Source: Pteria penguin (Eukaryota; Mollusca; Bivalvia; Pterioida; Pteriidae). Taken from it: 64,000 nt of DNA. The notes under the pieces were generated by a model. The model worked only from the letters and a program-made list of their open reading frames with translations, did not search any database and was not told the origin of the DNA. Made by a program: the position numbers and the translations under genes. The stretch lies in contig CM068583.1 in the NCBI GenBank assembly GCA_035048485.1, forward strand, positions 47,621,790 to 47,685,789, in the 5' to 3' direction. Below, one piece after another: positions 26,001 through 41,000 of this stretch; positions within the stretch are counted from its first letter, which is position 1; every line of letters starts with the position of its first letter.

Positions 26001-29000
26001 AAGAAAAAGAAGCAGTGTCAGAAACTGTCAGAAATTCATATTAATTCAAATGACCTCATTTTTTCATGAATCTGAAGCATGCACAGGATGAATTTAAAGT
26101 TGAAATGAGTAAACTAAATTAGACTATGTACATGATTGTTATCCTTTGTAGTCAGTTTCAAAAATTATGTTTGTAAAATCCTTTAATCTTTATTAAGATG
26201 GCAGACATCACAATATTATGCATTATTTATTTTCATATATATTACACAGTTAAACAACTGTGCAAATTAATCAGTTTCATAGGTAGAATTATCATAATGA
26301 CTATAAATTCTTCATATATGCTAGAGTTATCCTGTTGTCAAAATTCATCTTGCGAAGGTTTCATTATATTTCCCTTTTATCACAAGTTTTGAAAAATCTG
26401 TACATGTATTTGTGAAAAACGATGCTTCTAGCAGCAACTTTGGCAGTATAAGCTATTATCCTGAATCTCGGTCAAACTTCAAGGTCAAGGTCACAAGGTC
26501 AAAAGTTTGGTATCGACAGAGAGGTCTTTTCAGAAGGAATACATATGTGATATATAAAAACCTTTTAGAGTTTTTGAAATGTAGGTCAAAGGTCACAGTC
26601 AAGGTCAGAAAGTCAAAAATTATTGTATCAAGGGAAAGGTCTTGTTACAAGGAATATGCATGTAAAATATGAAAGCCTCATCTATTACAGTTTAAAAGTT
26701 ATGTGGAATGTTAAGATTTTTTGTCACAGACAAACGCATAAACAGAAAGGCCAAAAACTAGATGTTTTTTTTTTAATTTTTGATTCCCAGGACATCAAAG
26801 TGTTTGTATTTCAATCATGTATTTTATAATCAGATTCTAGAAATTTATTGTTACTAATCCAAAATGAAGTCTTATATGCACTCTTGAGTCACAAAAACTG
26901 GATTTGAACAAAATGTTCGGTATTTAAGTTACAAGTTGAACATGCTACATATTACGATGGGATATATGTAATAAGATGATATTGAAATTAAAACAAATAT
27001 CGAAACTTAAGTTTTTATTGTTTCTTTCATAATAACCTTCAGTTAACCCTTCATAGAGTATTTGATAAATAAAAACAAACAAGAGCACCACCTAGCATAG
27101 CATTATATGCCCATTGCTTAGTTGAAGGGATGAAACTTGAATGTATGGAAACATTCCCCCTTTGCCTATTAAGCAGGACCTCAAGATGGACATTAACCTT
27201 GTGAAATATTATGGAAATCCATGAAGGCAGTAAGAAGTTGTGACAAATAGAAGAATTTGACCCCCTCCTACTCTTTTTTTCCTTCTATGTCAAAAATGTA
27301 AGAGTACAGAAAAAGATTTGCCCATCAGATGCACTGTGACCTTGACCTTGCAGATATGACTTTGCATCAAGGTAATGACACATCCTTGGATTCTTGGCAA
27401 CAATTCTGTGAAATATTATTCAAATCTGAGCAAGGGACACAATGTTATGGACAAGACAAAGATTTACCCATCATATACACTGTGATCTTGACCTTGCATG
27501 TATGATTTTGAGTCAGGTCATGACATATCCTTGGGTTCTGGGCAAAAATTCTGTGAAATATCATTCAAATCTATGCAATGGGTAAAAAGTCATGGACCCA
27601 GACCAAGATTTACCAATTATATGCACTGTGACCTTTTACTTGCAAATATGACCTTACTTCAAGGTCACGACACACCCTTAGGTCCTGGGCAACAATTTTG
27701 TGAAATATTATTCAAATTTATGTTAGGGGTAAGGTGTTATTGCCTGAACAAAAATTTACACATCATATGCATTGTGATCTTGACCTTGCAGATATAACCT
27801 TCGAGTCAATATCATGGCACACCCTTGGGTCATGGGCAATAATTCTGTGAAATATTATTCAAATCCATGCAAAGTGTAAAAAGTTATGGCTTGGACAAGA
27901 ATCTGACATTAGCACTGTGACCTTGACTTTGCAGATATGACCTTGAAAATCAATAGGTTTCATCCTGCAGTCATAAGAAATAAGTGTTCAAATTTCAAAA
28001 TTTCTAGTGTAAACAGTTTAGTCTGTATCTTGTTTATAAGTTGCATTCTCAAAAATTTGCTTTTTTTTCCAAAAATGACCTTGATCTTTGACCTTGATAT
28101 TGAAAATAGAGTTCATCCTCATACCATAAGAAATAATGGACCAAGTTTAAAAATCCTAGCCTAAACAGTATGGTCTGTATCATGTTAACAAGGCGCGCAG
28201 AGACCCACAGACACACAACGCGATACCATGATATGTCCGTCTACGATGGGCATATAAAAAGAATAGTAGGAATTCTATAGGAAATGTAATCTTGAACCGA
28301 AGTCTCTCAAGTGGAAAATGTATGTCAGATGCATCACAGCATGCACATGCTTAAGTCAGCACCTAAAGATGAACCTATGGTGCAAGCTTGGTAACTGTCA
28401 CACCTACACTTTCTCCAATACTGAGTTACTCTAAACGTGGATGCTGAGAGTAACACATAAGTTCATTTCAACTTTGTCAAGGTGAGCAAAAGATACAGTA
28501 CCCTTGTTTGCTTATTCTGATGTTTTGACAAAGTTATTCAGACATACATCATACATAGAAAGGTCCGGTAATCTGTGAAGGAACACAACCTCCCTTCAAC
28601 AGCAGAAACACTGAATCAATTCAAAAAAATTTAACTACATGAACCGTTTATTATGTATAACAAGCATTTGCCACTACTAGTGTTGTAACGATAGTCGCCG
28701 ACGTCGGCGATATCGTCGATGGAATTTCCGCGTCAACGACTATCGATATGGATTTCTGAGAATCGATTATCGCTCGAAATAAACGTGTATACGAAACAGC
28801 TTTTCAAAACGAAAGTAAAACTTAGAAAATGACATTTCTTTGTTACTATGGTGGAATCAAAACTGATATAAATATCCACGTTTGTCTATTCTTGCTCAAA
28901 AATATTTAGCAATACCAGCTTCGATCCTCGGTTCCCATAGAAAGAGTTTTAAGTCTTGCTGGAACTTTGGTAGATAAAAAAGATCAAGAATGAAACCAAG

Positions 29001-32000
29001 CCTTGTCAACTCAATGATTTTCTTAAAATCTAACATGGCACATTATTGGTAGATTTATAATTGTATTGAACCTACTATTAGTAGTTTATTTCAGTCTCTG
29101 TTATTTTTCTTGTTTTATATTAAGTTTACATTGTTAACAAGGAATGTTAAATTTTCAATGTTTAATGTTATCTCTTTTGTAATTTTGTTAAAAAACTGTT
29201 GCAATAAACATTTTGATTTAATTATCTGTTATTATTTTTATGATAAGTTCACATAAAGTGGACAGTAACATGAAATGCAGGCAAAAATGCAAAAAAAAGC
29301 ATTAAAACTAAGAAAAAATAAAAATCTCCGATTATCGCAATTATTAATCCATATAACTGGTCCGATTATTTCGATAATCGATATTAAATTTTCTCCGATT
29401 TTACAACACTAGCCACTACCAAACAAGACACACTTATTTATATTTATCAAAATGTCAAACTCATTTGCCTCTCTTTAAACAGATAAATATTCAACATGTT
29501 TGTCATTGCCTGAGAGAACAAAGTTCAATTATCCACTTCATTATATAGATGTTCTGTTGGCATCATCCCTCATGCACAAACACACTGCATATTACTCTTA
29601 AGAGTCGCCATAAAATGCCTACATACGAGGGGTGTTCCGAAATTATTGTTACTTGCGCAATATCTCGTGGAAATAGTGCTAAATGAGCTTAAAACTACCT
29701 CATGGCGATAGCGTGATATCTGAAGCGTGGTATAGGTAAATTTCTCGCTCACAATTACACTGACCTTGGTGCTGTGTACATTGTTTTGTAGCGTACTCGT
29801 TACACTCTATATAAATATGGTTGGCAAGAGAGCTGAAAACGTAATTGAAATTAGGGCCTATATCAAAGGTAGGTCTCTACTTGGCTTAAAGGCGGTAGAT
29901 ATTCATCGTGAGGTGTGTGATATTTATGGGAAGGGTCAAATGTCATATATGACTATTTGTAGGTGGGTTGCTCAATTTAAGTCGGGACACCAGCAGCTGA
30001 AAGATGCTACTCACACAGGTTGCCCTGCAACAACAACAACAAAGCATAACATTGAACGAATTCGGCAAATCCTTGAAAAAGATGCAAGGTACACTGTCAG
30101 GCAGTTAGCTAAAATGACAGGCTTGTCTTTAGCACGTATTCACTGTATTTTAAAGAAACATCTTAAGCTGGGCAAGATCAATGCCAGGTGGATACCCCAT
30201 TTACTAACTGACAACCAAAAGAGGTCCCGGGTTGACAAGGCCAAATCCTTATTGAAGAAATACCCAAAATACAGCAACAAGGCTTTTGATAATTTGGTCA
30301 CAGGTGATGAAACATGGGTGTATTTTTTCGAGCCCAAAAGAAAATGCTCTAATTGAATCTGGGCAAACAAAAACGTCAGGCGCCCTAGCATAGCTAAAAG
30401 AATACGCACTGTGAGGAAGGTTAGTGTTAAATCTAGGATTCCAAAAGGGCACACAAATTTCCCCATCAAAAGGGCACTTTTTAACGCGGTATTTGGTAAA
30501 AAGGGCACTTAATTTAGCAACTTTAAATGTCACCAAATATATTTAAAATTTTAGTTTAAAATTGCATTATTTCCTCGTTTTATTTACATAGATGATATTT
30601 GAAAATGTAAAAGACAATTGTTATTGATAATTTGATGTAATTTGCAATCCTTAACATTGCTTTGGTTGAAAATCTTAATTCCAGCTTCTCTTCAGAATAA
30701 ATTCCTTTTCACAGTTGTAGGAACTATAATTACTTAATATCTGTTACAATTACATTATTGCAATAATTATATGCTTTTGAGTATTGCATAAATTCCCAAT
30801 TTGTAAACTTATACTGTTTCATGTTCATAAAAATTTATTCAAACTTCTCCAAGACCAACACTGCCCCTTCTGTCTATTACTGGCAACATGAGATACTGCA
30901 AGTTTTGTCATTGTACCTTGAACAGTCTTTACAATGTATCATTATTTTTACATAACTTAAATATTTGAATGACATGCCATTATTTTAGCTGAAAAGAATG
31001 TGTTATTAAACGAAATGTTATGTGGGATCTAGAAGTATGCATGTGCACAAAGACATAAACAAGTTTATAAGTCCTTGATGTGCAGTTGTATTTCTGGGTT
31101 GATATAAATTTTTAATTAATCTGACCAATATTTTGATGAAAATAAAGAAAACCGTTTGCTACTAACAAAACAAAAATTTCTCTTAGCCTCCAACATCCAC
31201 CCAATTTTCCTTCACAAATAAACTCCTGGATCTCGGTGCTACAGGAAGGATGTGTGACTGACGTTTGAATAATTCAAATTCAAAATCTTAGAGGAAATTG
31301 CTGGAAGCATTAATAATGGGAAATATAAAGTGTATCTGTCCCCTTAAAGTTATTAGTTACTTTAGTTTTGTGACTGCTTTATACCACGATCTTTGTAAAT
31401 AAGTTGCTGGCCCAAATGATTGTCTCAGCTCAAAGTACTTAAGTAATAGTAATAAACTATAATGGTTAATGTTCATTCACATTTATTGACTTACAGATCG
31501 TAGATATTCTATTGATTCTAGCAAGGACTAAGCCCTTGATTCTAGAAATACCAAAAAGTCATGTTTTATAATCAGTTACGTTTATGTTGTTCAGCTCTTT
31601 GATCATAAAAAAAACCCACACGTCTGACAGTGTGAATACACTTCGTGTGTTTTTTGCCTCTCTTGTTGCAACTACTTATGATGATATTGTTGTATCAAAT
31701 GAAAAAATGTTCTGAAATATCATCTTCGCCGGAATTACTGAACAATGTTCAAAATTATCAGAGGAAATGTAGAGAGTAGATCTTCAAATATTTGGTGTCA
31801 AATTGAGAAAATTAGTTAAATGATATTAAGTAAAGCATTTAAAATGGGTAGCGATCATGACCTGCTATGTAAACCAGTCACTTTTCATTTAATGTTTTAC
31901 TTTTCGTATCATCCTAAAATAATTGCTTTTAAAAATCAAACATCCTTTAATTTTCTTTAATATCTGACTGATAACAGATGTGAATTTGACCTGCAAAATT

Positions 32001-35000
32001 ACTATTTCGGCATTCAGACAACCATGTCAAACTCTGTTCGTGTACAGATGTAATTTAAATATAAGATGGTAACATTAATTAAATTGCCCCAATTAACACC
32101 TGAAAAGTAGCAGACAGTGCAGTACACAGGTTACAGCTGTTATTTAGCGGGTCAAACAGCTGACTTAGACCATTACGTAATGTATGGAAAAGTGTTACCA
32201 AATTCTAATGAGGGCATGTCCGAAGCGATATTCGTAATATACTGGCCCTGTAAATAACGATCTTTTTGAGGGTTTCGTATTACGTGAACAAAGATTGATC
32301 TTCTTTAGTGTCATAAAATAATCACATAGGGAAAATAAGGGCATGGCGCTCAGAAAAAGGGCATGGCGCAGCATAAAAAGGGCATGGCGCGGTGCCATGC
32401 TATTTCGCTTTAGATAAAACACTAAAGGTTTTGTATGTCATATTCTTTGATAACAAGGGTCCAATCATGCAAATACCTGTTCCGAAATGCAAAATTGTCA
32501 CAGCAAAGTATTATAGAGACGTTGTACTTCGAAAACTGAAGAAAGTCTACAAACGCTGCCGCCCACATACAGGTTTGAAGTACCTCAGGCTCTTGCATGA
32601 CAATGCGCTAGCACACAAGGCGCGTATTGTAACGGAGTTTTTGAAGGCAGAAAAGGTCACTGTCCTCCCCCACCCTGCATTTTCACCAGACTTGGCCCCC
32701 TGTGACTTTTTCTTGTTCCCCAAACTAAAATTTCACCTATCTGGAAAAAAATATAAATCAAGAAATGTCCTTGGCTCTGCCATTCACCAGTATCTTATGA
32801 GTATACCAATTCAAGAGTACGAAAACTGTTTCCAAAAGTGGACTGATCGGTTGAAACGATGCATAAATGCAGAGGGGGAGTACTTCGAAGGACAGGGCAA
32901 AGTAAAATGATCACAATTACTTCTATCAAAAAGAAATCGCCAAAGTAACAATAATTTCGGAACATCCCTCGTATTAGCTATTCTTGCAGGGGTTTATGCT
33001 GAACATCTGAGACAGCTCCTATATCTTCCAATCAGAGTCTGATTGCGGCATAAGATGTGTCTTTACTTAATAAGTATTATGTGTTTTCTTGTAAAATATG
33101 AAAGTAATTGAAGCTAGCAAACAATTTACCATGAGAAATGCTCAAGCTTTTGAAAATCAGAGGTGACATAAGGTGCATGGGATGAGTAAGAACCTATTTT
33201 TTGGTTAACTATACATGCCATGACTACCCAGAATATTCATAGGATGCAAAATGTTTAGACTGCATTCATGTACAAAATATTCAAACACTGACATCATTGA
33301 TTGTTTGCAGCACTTACCTTCACAATCTTGAGATTATTGAATTGTCCTATAGGATGGTCAGCTGGCGTTGGAGTTCTCCTGTTTCCAGGGTAGTTGCCAT
33401 GTTTAGTATTGTATACTCCTTGTAATACGGAATCAGTAAATTTTTTGGCAACTTGCTTGTACTCTGCATCAGTGCCAAGTAGAGGGACTACCTTCACAGA
33501 CTCCTTATCTCCCATCTGGACCCAAATTTCTGGTAATTTCATCTGAGCTCCTGTGAATTATGAACATATTTGATAAAGGTCATCAATGGTACACATTAAA
33601 TCTATCATACACTACCAGTAGCTCTATTATATCCATTACATATTTACAGCATATCTTAAATTCTTTTTCTTTTCTTTTGTGAACATATGAATAGTTTTAA
33701 TCCATTTTACCATAGTCTCAGGTACCTAGACTAAAATATTTCTGAGATCAGCTCTTCTGTTTTACACATAGATTTGTTTTATCAAGCTTGTTTTAAATTA
33801 GTCATTACATTATCTTGAATTATAGCAAATCAGAGTTCAGACACAGCCTATTTCAATGAATGAATATGACCAATCAAAATATGAGCAACATTTAAGTACC
33901 TGATAATAGCCAATCAGACATGACCTGTGACTGAAGTATTTCAAAAACTAATCAGATTCTTTCATTATAAACCTCCACATATCTCATCTGTTTAGTTTTA
34001 GTTTGTGACTCAGTCTGAATTCTAATTTGCCATAATTCAAGATAATGTAATGAGATTCCTTCATAACCTCCACATATCTCATCTATTTAGTTTTTAATTC
34101 CATGGAATGGAACCTTCATTCAAGTACATGTACCAGTATAGAGTCTATAATTACATGTGAAAAATTTCCTATGCTTGGATCAAATTCTGAACAAACAAGC
34201 TCTATCACTAGCAGCAGTGGAGATTCTCTGACATTCTAGGTTTACTCATGTTATGGGCACTGGTCCAATTTCAAATGAGACAAAGAGTCTTAGAATTAAG
34301 GTTTGGATTGACATCCTCTACATACAGAAAGAACTCGATTTAATATAAATCTAATACAAATTTTGAAGAAGTTTAAGGAGTGACTGACAGAAGACCTTGG
34401 TAATATGGCATTTGTTTACCATCTATTTTTTCTTTGCGGATAACATCAGATGTATCAGTATGATCATCGTCTGGGTATTCTTTCATGGTCTGTAGATCCA
34501 CCAAGAAATCACCATCAGATGAATGCAGTGTTACTATTTTAGGACTGTCTTTATTCTTATATGCATTCTCTAGTTGCATGTTGATCCTCTTAGGATAGTG
34601 TTCTAGTTTAAATGTGCCATTCTCAGGAACCTAGGAAATTATAACAATATCTTCAGAAGCATGTAATCAAAATCACTATGTCCTACAGATATCTATATAC
34701 TGAAAATGCATATTCTTCTCATGGGAAAGTTTATTTATACTACAGTGAAATCTGCCTATTTCACATTGCAGTGGGACCAGTGAAAATATTCAGAATAGGT
34801 AAAGTTCAGACTGCAGAATTTATTTGATGGAACAGAATAATCAAGGATATAAATCATTTGTAATGTTATATGGCCCTTATACTTTTTATTGCACTTTTCA
34901 TCTGTAAACGACCCAGTGGAAATGGAATGAGTATATTTAAAATTTATTTACAACGACATTCTATTAGTGTATGTTATTCTCAATAGAAATCCCGTCGTTT

Positions 35001-38000
35001 CAAAATATCACTGACAGTAGTAGCATCTATTCCGTATTTCTGACCGAGCATTTTTTCAGATTCCTCTATCAAACTTATTTGTTGTCCAAAGCAAAATCAT
35101 TCCTAGCTCTTTTCAGCATAGGAGCATGTATATTAAGAAAAGAAAAACTCCCATCAGGTTTTTTTTATGGAAGTCATTCTGATCCGAAGTCTAAGTTTAA
35201 CACATTGTACAGCTTCCCTACATACTCCACTTTGCAACTACTTAGTATTTACTCTTTAAAAATTAAATATCAAGCCATTACCGGTATCTGGGCTAACAAA
35301 AACTAATCAATTATCTAACAGCCGATAAACCTTATATAACCTAAGGCTGACAATGGGTAAACATGTATGGATCAGAATGACAGCAATGTCCAATAAAGTA
35401 TATCAGGTGAATAGGGGATTGGAATTATGTTCTGAATTTGGAGTGCATAGAATATAAAATTCACAAATTATTTCTGTATATAATTAATAGGACAATGTGT
35501 AGGGACCAAAGAATTTCATCGGAGTAAAGTGAATATCGAAGTAAAGCGAATATCGGAGATTCGTAATACACAGTTTATACTGTATATATTTTAAAAAAAA
35601 ATTTTAAATACCAGAAGTGAGATATCAAGTTTATCTGCTTAAAACAAAGCATATTAAGGATTGTTTTACGAACATGAATTTTTACATTTTTTTAATGAAA
35701 TTTATAAAGAAAGTTTAAATGCAATTATGGATGTTCTCGGACACTAGCACGAAGTTTACTATTCTTGTGTGCTCTGAACTGCTGAGCACACACGCTTGTG
35801 TTCATGCAGATTTCCTAGTGAAACTGTCACATTAACACACTTGACAGCCATGTTCGCTTGTTTATAACTTAAAACAAATATTTACAGGTTCATACATCAT
35901 GACTTCGAGAAAGTTATATATAATATATATAAATACACACACACCACACACACACACACACCTACACATACACACTGACAAATATATACAAATAAAACTT
36001 TTAGAATTAAGTATTATATATATACATATAATACAAATAAAATGTTTAAAATTAAATTAATTCCTTACATGTTAAAGAATGAATTTTAAGAATATATTAA
36101 ATGTGACTTCCGATGGTATTCAATGAAATCTGTTTCTATTTTATAGTAATAATAACAATAGAAATCATAACAAGAGCAACACATAGAGTGGCATAATACG
36201 TGTCACCTCTCACTTAGTTTGAAGGGATGAAATTTGAAAGTTTGGAATCATTCCTCCTTTGCCTATTATTCAGGACCTAAAGTTGACACATGCTTTGGCC
36301 CTGGGCAACAACCCTGTGAAATATTATGGAAATCCATAAAGGTAATAAGATGTTGTGACAATGACCAGAATTTAACCCCTTTCTCATTTTTTTTCCCTTC
36401 TATTTTAAGTACATAAATCACTCTAGCACCAACTTAAATTTGAAAGAGTTGAAGTGAGAAATGAATTTCTTTTAATTTCACCAAAAAAAAATCAAAGACC
36501 CATAACTCTGTACCATCAAAGGGGACATCTTTAAACTGAAAAGCATCTTCTTTTATTTTAGCTACAGAGATTTCTTACTAAGTTTTATGAAAATCCATTC
36601 ACGATTCCTGTAATAGTTATTGTGCTCTATTAAAACTGCCATTATTCTATCCAAGAATAAAAGTCCCATCACTCCATAATGACAAGACAGATTGATCTTC
36701 CTCTACAATAAGCATTCTGTATAAGTCTCATGAAAAACCACTTACGTTTACTAAAGTTATCGCCTCCCATAGTGGAAGGACAGATAAACAGATGGACAGA
36801 TTGATGGTCAGACGGACATTGCCATACCATAATATGTCCTGTCTATGATGGGCATATAAAAAATGATAGTAATTAGAGCTGTCCAAATGGGACATATACC
36901 CCCACTACAGCAAAGTTGAAACATGCAATAATTCATCCGTTTATAACAAGACAATAAAGATGAGTAGTCAACATAGCTTGATAGGAAGCTGAACATTAAA
37001 AGGATTTGTCACAAGAAATTTATATAAAACTTAAAACTCAATCTGTAGATCATCATATAGAAGTCATATACATATACCAGGTTTCAGTTCAGTATGTCAA
37101 AGCACACAAGAGAAAAATGCGGAAAACAAATTTCAGTCAAAGGGCAATAACTTTTGGAAAAGTGGGTCAAAACAAAAGGAAAACTCAATTGTAGATCATC
37201 ACACCGAAGTTATATATTAAAATTCAGTTCAATATGTTAAAGCACATAAGAAAAAAGTCCAAAAAATGAATTTTGGTCAAAGGGCAATAACTCTTGGAAA
37301 AGTGAGTGGGATGGACGGATGGATGAACAGATGGACAGACAGCAACTATATGCTCCTCCGAAATTTTTTGGGGAGAATAAAAATGACTGTCGAGTAGGCA
37401 CGCTGGTGAAGGTGCTAGAAGGTCCAATGTTTGTATTTCACTACACTTTCACTCTTGATTGTTTTTGGAAAGAACATAAAAACCAGTGTCTTATGTCAGA
37501 GTGGACTTGTTGGCATTTAAAGGAAATCTTCATTGCCTTAAACATTTCTTTACTAGTGATGACCAACTTCTGTTATATTCGAAGGGACAGTCAAATATAT
37601 TATTATCCTGCACAACTTTTACCTTTCTGTTTTAATATTCCAAAGAGTCCCAAATGGGTCTATATCACTCATCTGAACATCTTGAGCACTTAGAAATTAT
37701 CAAAATATTCTCAATAAAAGTATACTTTCTCAGAGATTTTACCTCAGAGATGTTTCAAAACAAAAGCCCAAGTGGGCCTATATTGCTCACCTGACCTTAA
37801 TTTGCTTATTCAACTGACAGCTTGAAAATTTGCAGATAAATATACCGGTATATATTCCCTGATGTTTACTGACTACATTTTGTACTGAAAACTAAGTGTA
37901 AAATCTGAATCATCGTCAACATTAAGAAATTGATTATGCAGGTCAAATTAGAATTCATAACACTCAAATCTATAATGATTGACAAGAAATGAATGCTCAA

Positions 38001-41000
38001 AATCCTGTAAAAAGATCTGGCTGAAAAACATCCACACTTGCAAAAGACTATGAGTACTTCATTCCTACCAAAGTTTATAGAAATCATTCACTTGAATCAT
38101 AAGCAATTTTAGAAGGTAATCTTAAAAAATTGAAAGAATATGTGCAAAAATGACAGGAATCTTAAAAGATGACAAAAATGCAACAAAGAATTGTTTTTTG
38201 ATTAAGATCAGAACAACACCACTTCTCGAGACAAACACTCTTGCGCATTTGGTTTGAAGATGTATGCACTTATTCTGAGGACAAAATTTGTCAAAAGGAG
38301 GATATCCGTGGGGCTTTGTCTTTCTGCCCTGGATCCATCTCCTGATGAGTCTTACCAAAAAACAATACCATTTATTAGGATCTTGAGTAAATCATTCATG
38401 TCAAGTTTAATCCAAGTCTTTCCACTACTTCTGAGAAAGCCCATTAGAGCTTTCAAATATAACATACAAATAGTGTAGCCCTCCCTTTTTTCATTCTTAG
38501 AACTGAACACTTACCCTTGGGGTCATGAATTTCATGACTTTGTAGAGATCTTCATGTTCTTTTCAACCATATATTCAATTTCTCTTTACAAGGCATAAAA
38601 GCAGAGGAGAAGATTTGTAGGACTAAATAATTATCAAATATGATGGTCATATTGGCCCCACCCCAAGTAACTGACCTCTGTCTTGAATGTCATACATTTC
38701 ACAAGTTTGGTAGAGGCTTGGTGTTCCTGATAATCATACAAGGTTTTTCTCCAAATGCGCAGGCATAGAGAAGAGGTTTGAAGATTGGATTATATTAAGA
38801 TTTTTAAAGACTGGATTATATTAAGATTTTTGAAGATTCATTGGTTAGCAAATGATGCATGTGGATGGATGAAATCTTTTCACAATAGGTAATAACCAGA
38901 GTCACTCAGGTGATCTATAAATAAAACGTTAAAATAAGATCAAATAAACATTTTACCATAACACTCCATTGTACAAATGTTGCTATATGTTCTGCCTCTT
39001 CATCTTGGAAACGTTCGTAACTGATATTTCTAAGAACTTTCTGCACCTCATCCTTTGCATCACTGACATCTTTTTTGGGACCATCGATGATAACTCTGTT
39101 TTGTTGAATTTCAATTTTCAGTTTAACTGGATAACTTTGATCAATATGTTGAAGCTTTTGAACCTAAGTGAAAAAATAAAAAACTAATGTTTTTGTTTTG
39201 TTGTTTGATATAGCAGTAAAAGTGCATGTTTCAAATTTTTACCCAAAGCTGAACACTGGTTATAAGCTGTTACAGATCTTTAACACGCCAAGATTATTTT
39301 TGACATGGGCACCAGTTTTCTATCACAAACATGAAACACACTTGTACACCAGATATGACCACATGATTCTAGATTCAGAAACAATCACAACAGTAACTTC
39401 ATATGTTAATGTAGTGAGAAAGATAATGGATATGTGTACACATGAATCTCTTTGTTCCAACTCAAAATTCCACTTGCACATATCTTAATCTGGAAAGATC
39501 AAATACATGGGTGTTTACCCTCTTGAAATCTTAATATTACATATCTGGTAATGCACATACAAACCATTTTCAATACTGGGTAAGTAAAACTTTATTTTGA
39601 GACAATGAGTATGGAACTTCTGGATGATCTATTTCAACATGAACCTAAAATTATTAAATACACATAAACGCAGCTGAAGCCTTTACTTACTCACTGATAA
39701 CACTCCTTTTTGATCGTCCATATAAAATGAAAATTCAAAAGTAAAGAATGATCTTCAAAAGTTTGAGTTTGTGGGCCCGACACTAGACAATGAACTTGAA
39801 CAATGAACTTATGTTTTGTTTGTGTCACTGAAATAATTTGAGTGTATACTTAATTTTCAGATTATGTCCAGTCCTTCCTCCCCACAAAGTGTCATTTATC
39901 TACTACTCATACAGTAAATACAAAGGCTTTATTACTATATCACTATCCTTTATCAGGCTTACAAGGTATGATCAAAGAGTTCTTGGCCCCATGTACTTAT
40001 CAAGTATCAAGGACTGAAAGAAACATCATTATTTCTCAATACATGTATAAATTTCCTTCATCTCAATGCACATTTTTCATCACAGCTGTTTCAAGTCTCA
40101 ATCCTTTCAAAATAGAGTGCTTCATTCTGGTCCCCTAAGTACTCATATACAGTGTCCACGACACCCTCACTGTTTCCAAAATTCTTACCATATACTGTAG
40201 ATAAGATTTTAGTTTTTGGAATAGATAGAGGTCAGATGTGGCTAAATCGGAGAAAATGGGGATGTGGCTTGAAGCTGCATTCCTTCACACCTGTCGTTTC
40301 AACTTGGAAAGTGTGAGTTGGTGCATTATGATTCAAAAGCAGAGCACCTCTGGTTAGCTTTCCTCTCCTCCAAGTTCCTATGTCCCATTTAATGTATTTT
40401 GGAAAGTGTTGAAGCCCTAGACACTATATGTATACAAACATGTGGTTAACTTGATACTTTGTGAACTATTTCAAGTCTTAGGTGTTTATTGTTGTAAAAG
40501 ATGGACAGACAGAAATGTGAAAACAGGGGACAATAAGCTTACCTCAGAATCTCTGAGAACACCTATTAATGAGTCATCAATCATTTCTGAAGAATACAAA
40601 CTCATCACAAGTGTTTCTATTTCTAACTGTGCTTTCCTGATATTCAAATCATCATCACTGTAAATCCACACTGTTACAGAATCTATGGTCTTTGGGACAG
40701 AGAATCCAACACCAGCTCTAGGCTTAAGGCCAACAGTTTCTGCCATTTCTGAAATAGGAATTCATGTTTGATATGTTACAGCTATTTACATTACACATTG
40801 CCTACATACATTCATAAATGTCTTACAAAGTGTCAATGACAAAAATGATAGACAGACAGATAGACACAGCAAATGTTAAAAATTCCAAGACCTTTTGGAC
40901 AAGATGCATAACAAAAGCCCCAAATGGATTTAATACTGCTCAACTGAGCATATGAAAATACAAAAGAATTTTAATACATGTATCAAAACTTTTTTCAGTA

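Larger units (their letters stand above)
29626..32971 (+). mobile_element. mariner (DD34D) transposon interrupted by a nested element
   Basis: Terminal inverted repeats of about 31 bp (left cgaggggtgttccgaaatta..., right end complementary with one or two differences) are bounded by TA on both sides (29624-29625 and 32972-32973). Removing the nested element (30422-32423) and one AAGGT copy leaves about 1339 bp, the normal mariner length. The transposase is in two parts on the plus strand. Confidence 0.9.

Noticed and set aside
30140..30536. Minus-strand ORFs of 95-122 codons
   Set aside because: Antisense shadows of the mariner transposase.
33540..33542. ATG as an alternative start for a short PARP protein
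   Set aside because: The exon begins upstream at 33550 and joins the WWE exon in phase, so this Met is internal; an alternative promoter cannot be excluded but is not supported.
34971..35306. 111-codon plus-strand ORF
   Set aside because: Lies inside a probable non-autonomous transposon in a minus-strand intron; no domain recognised.
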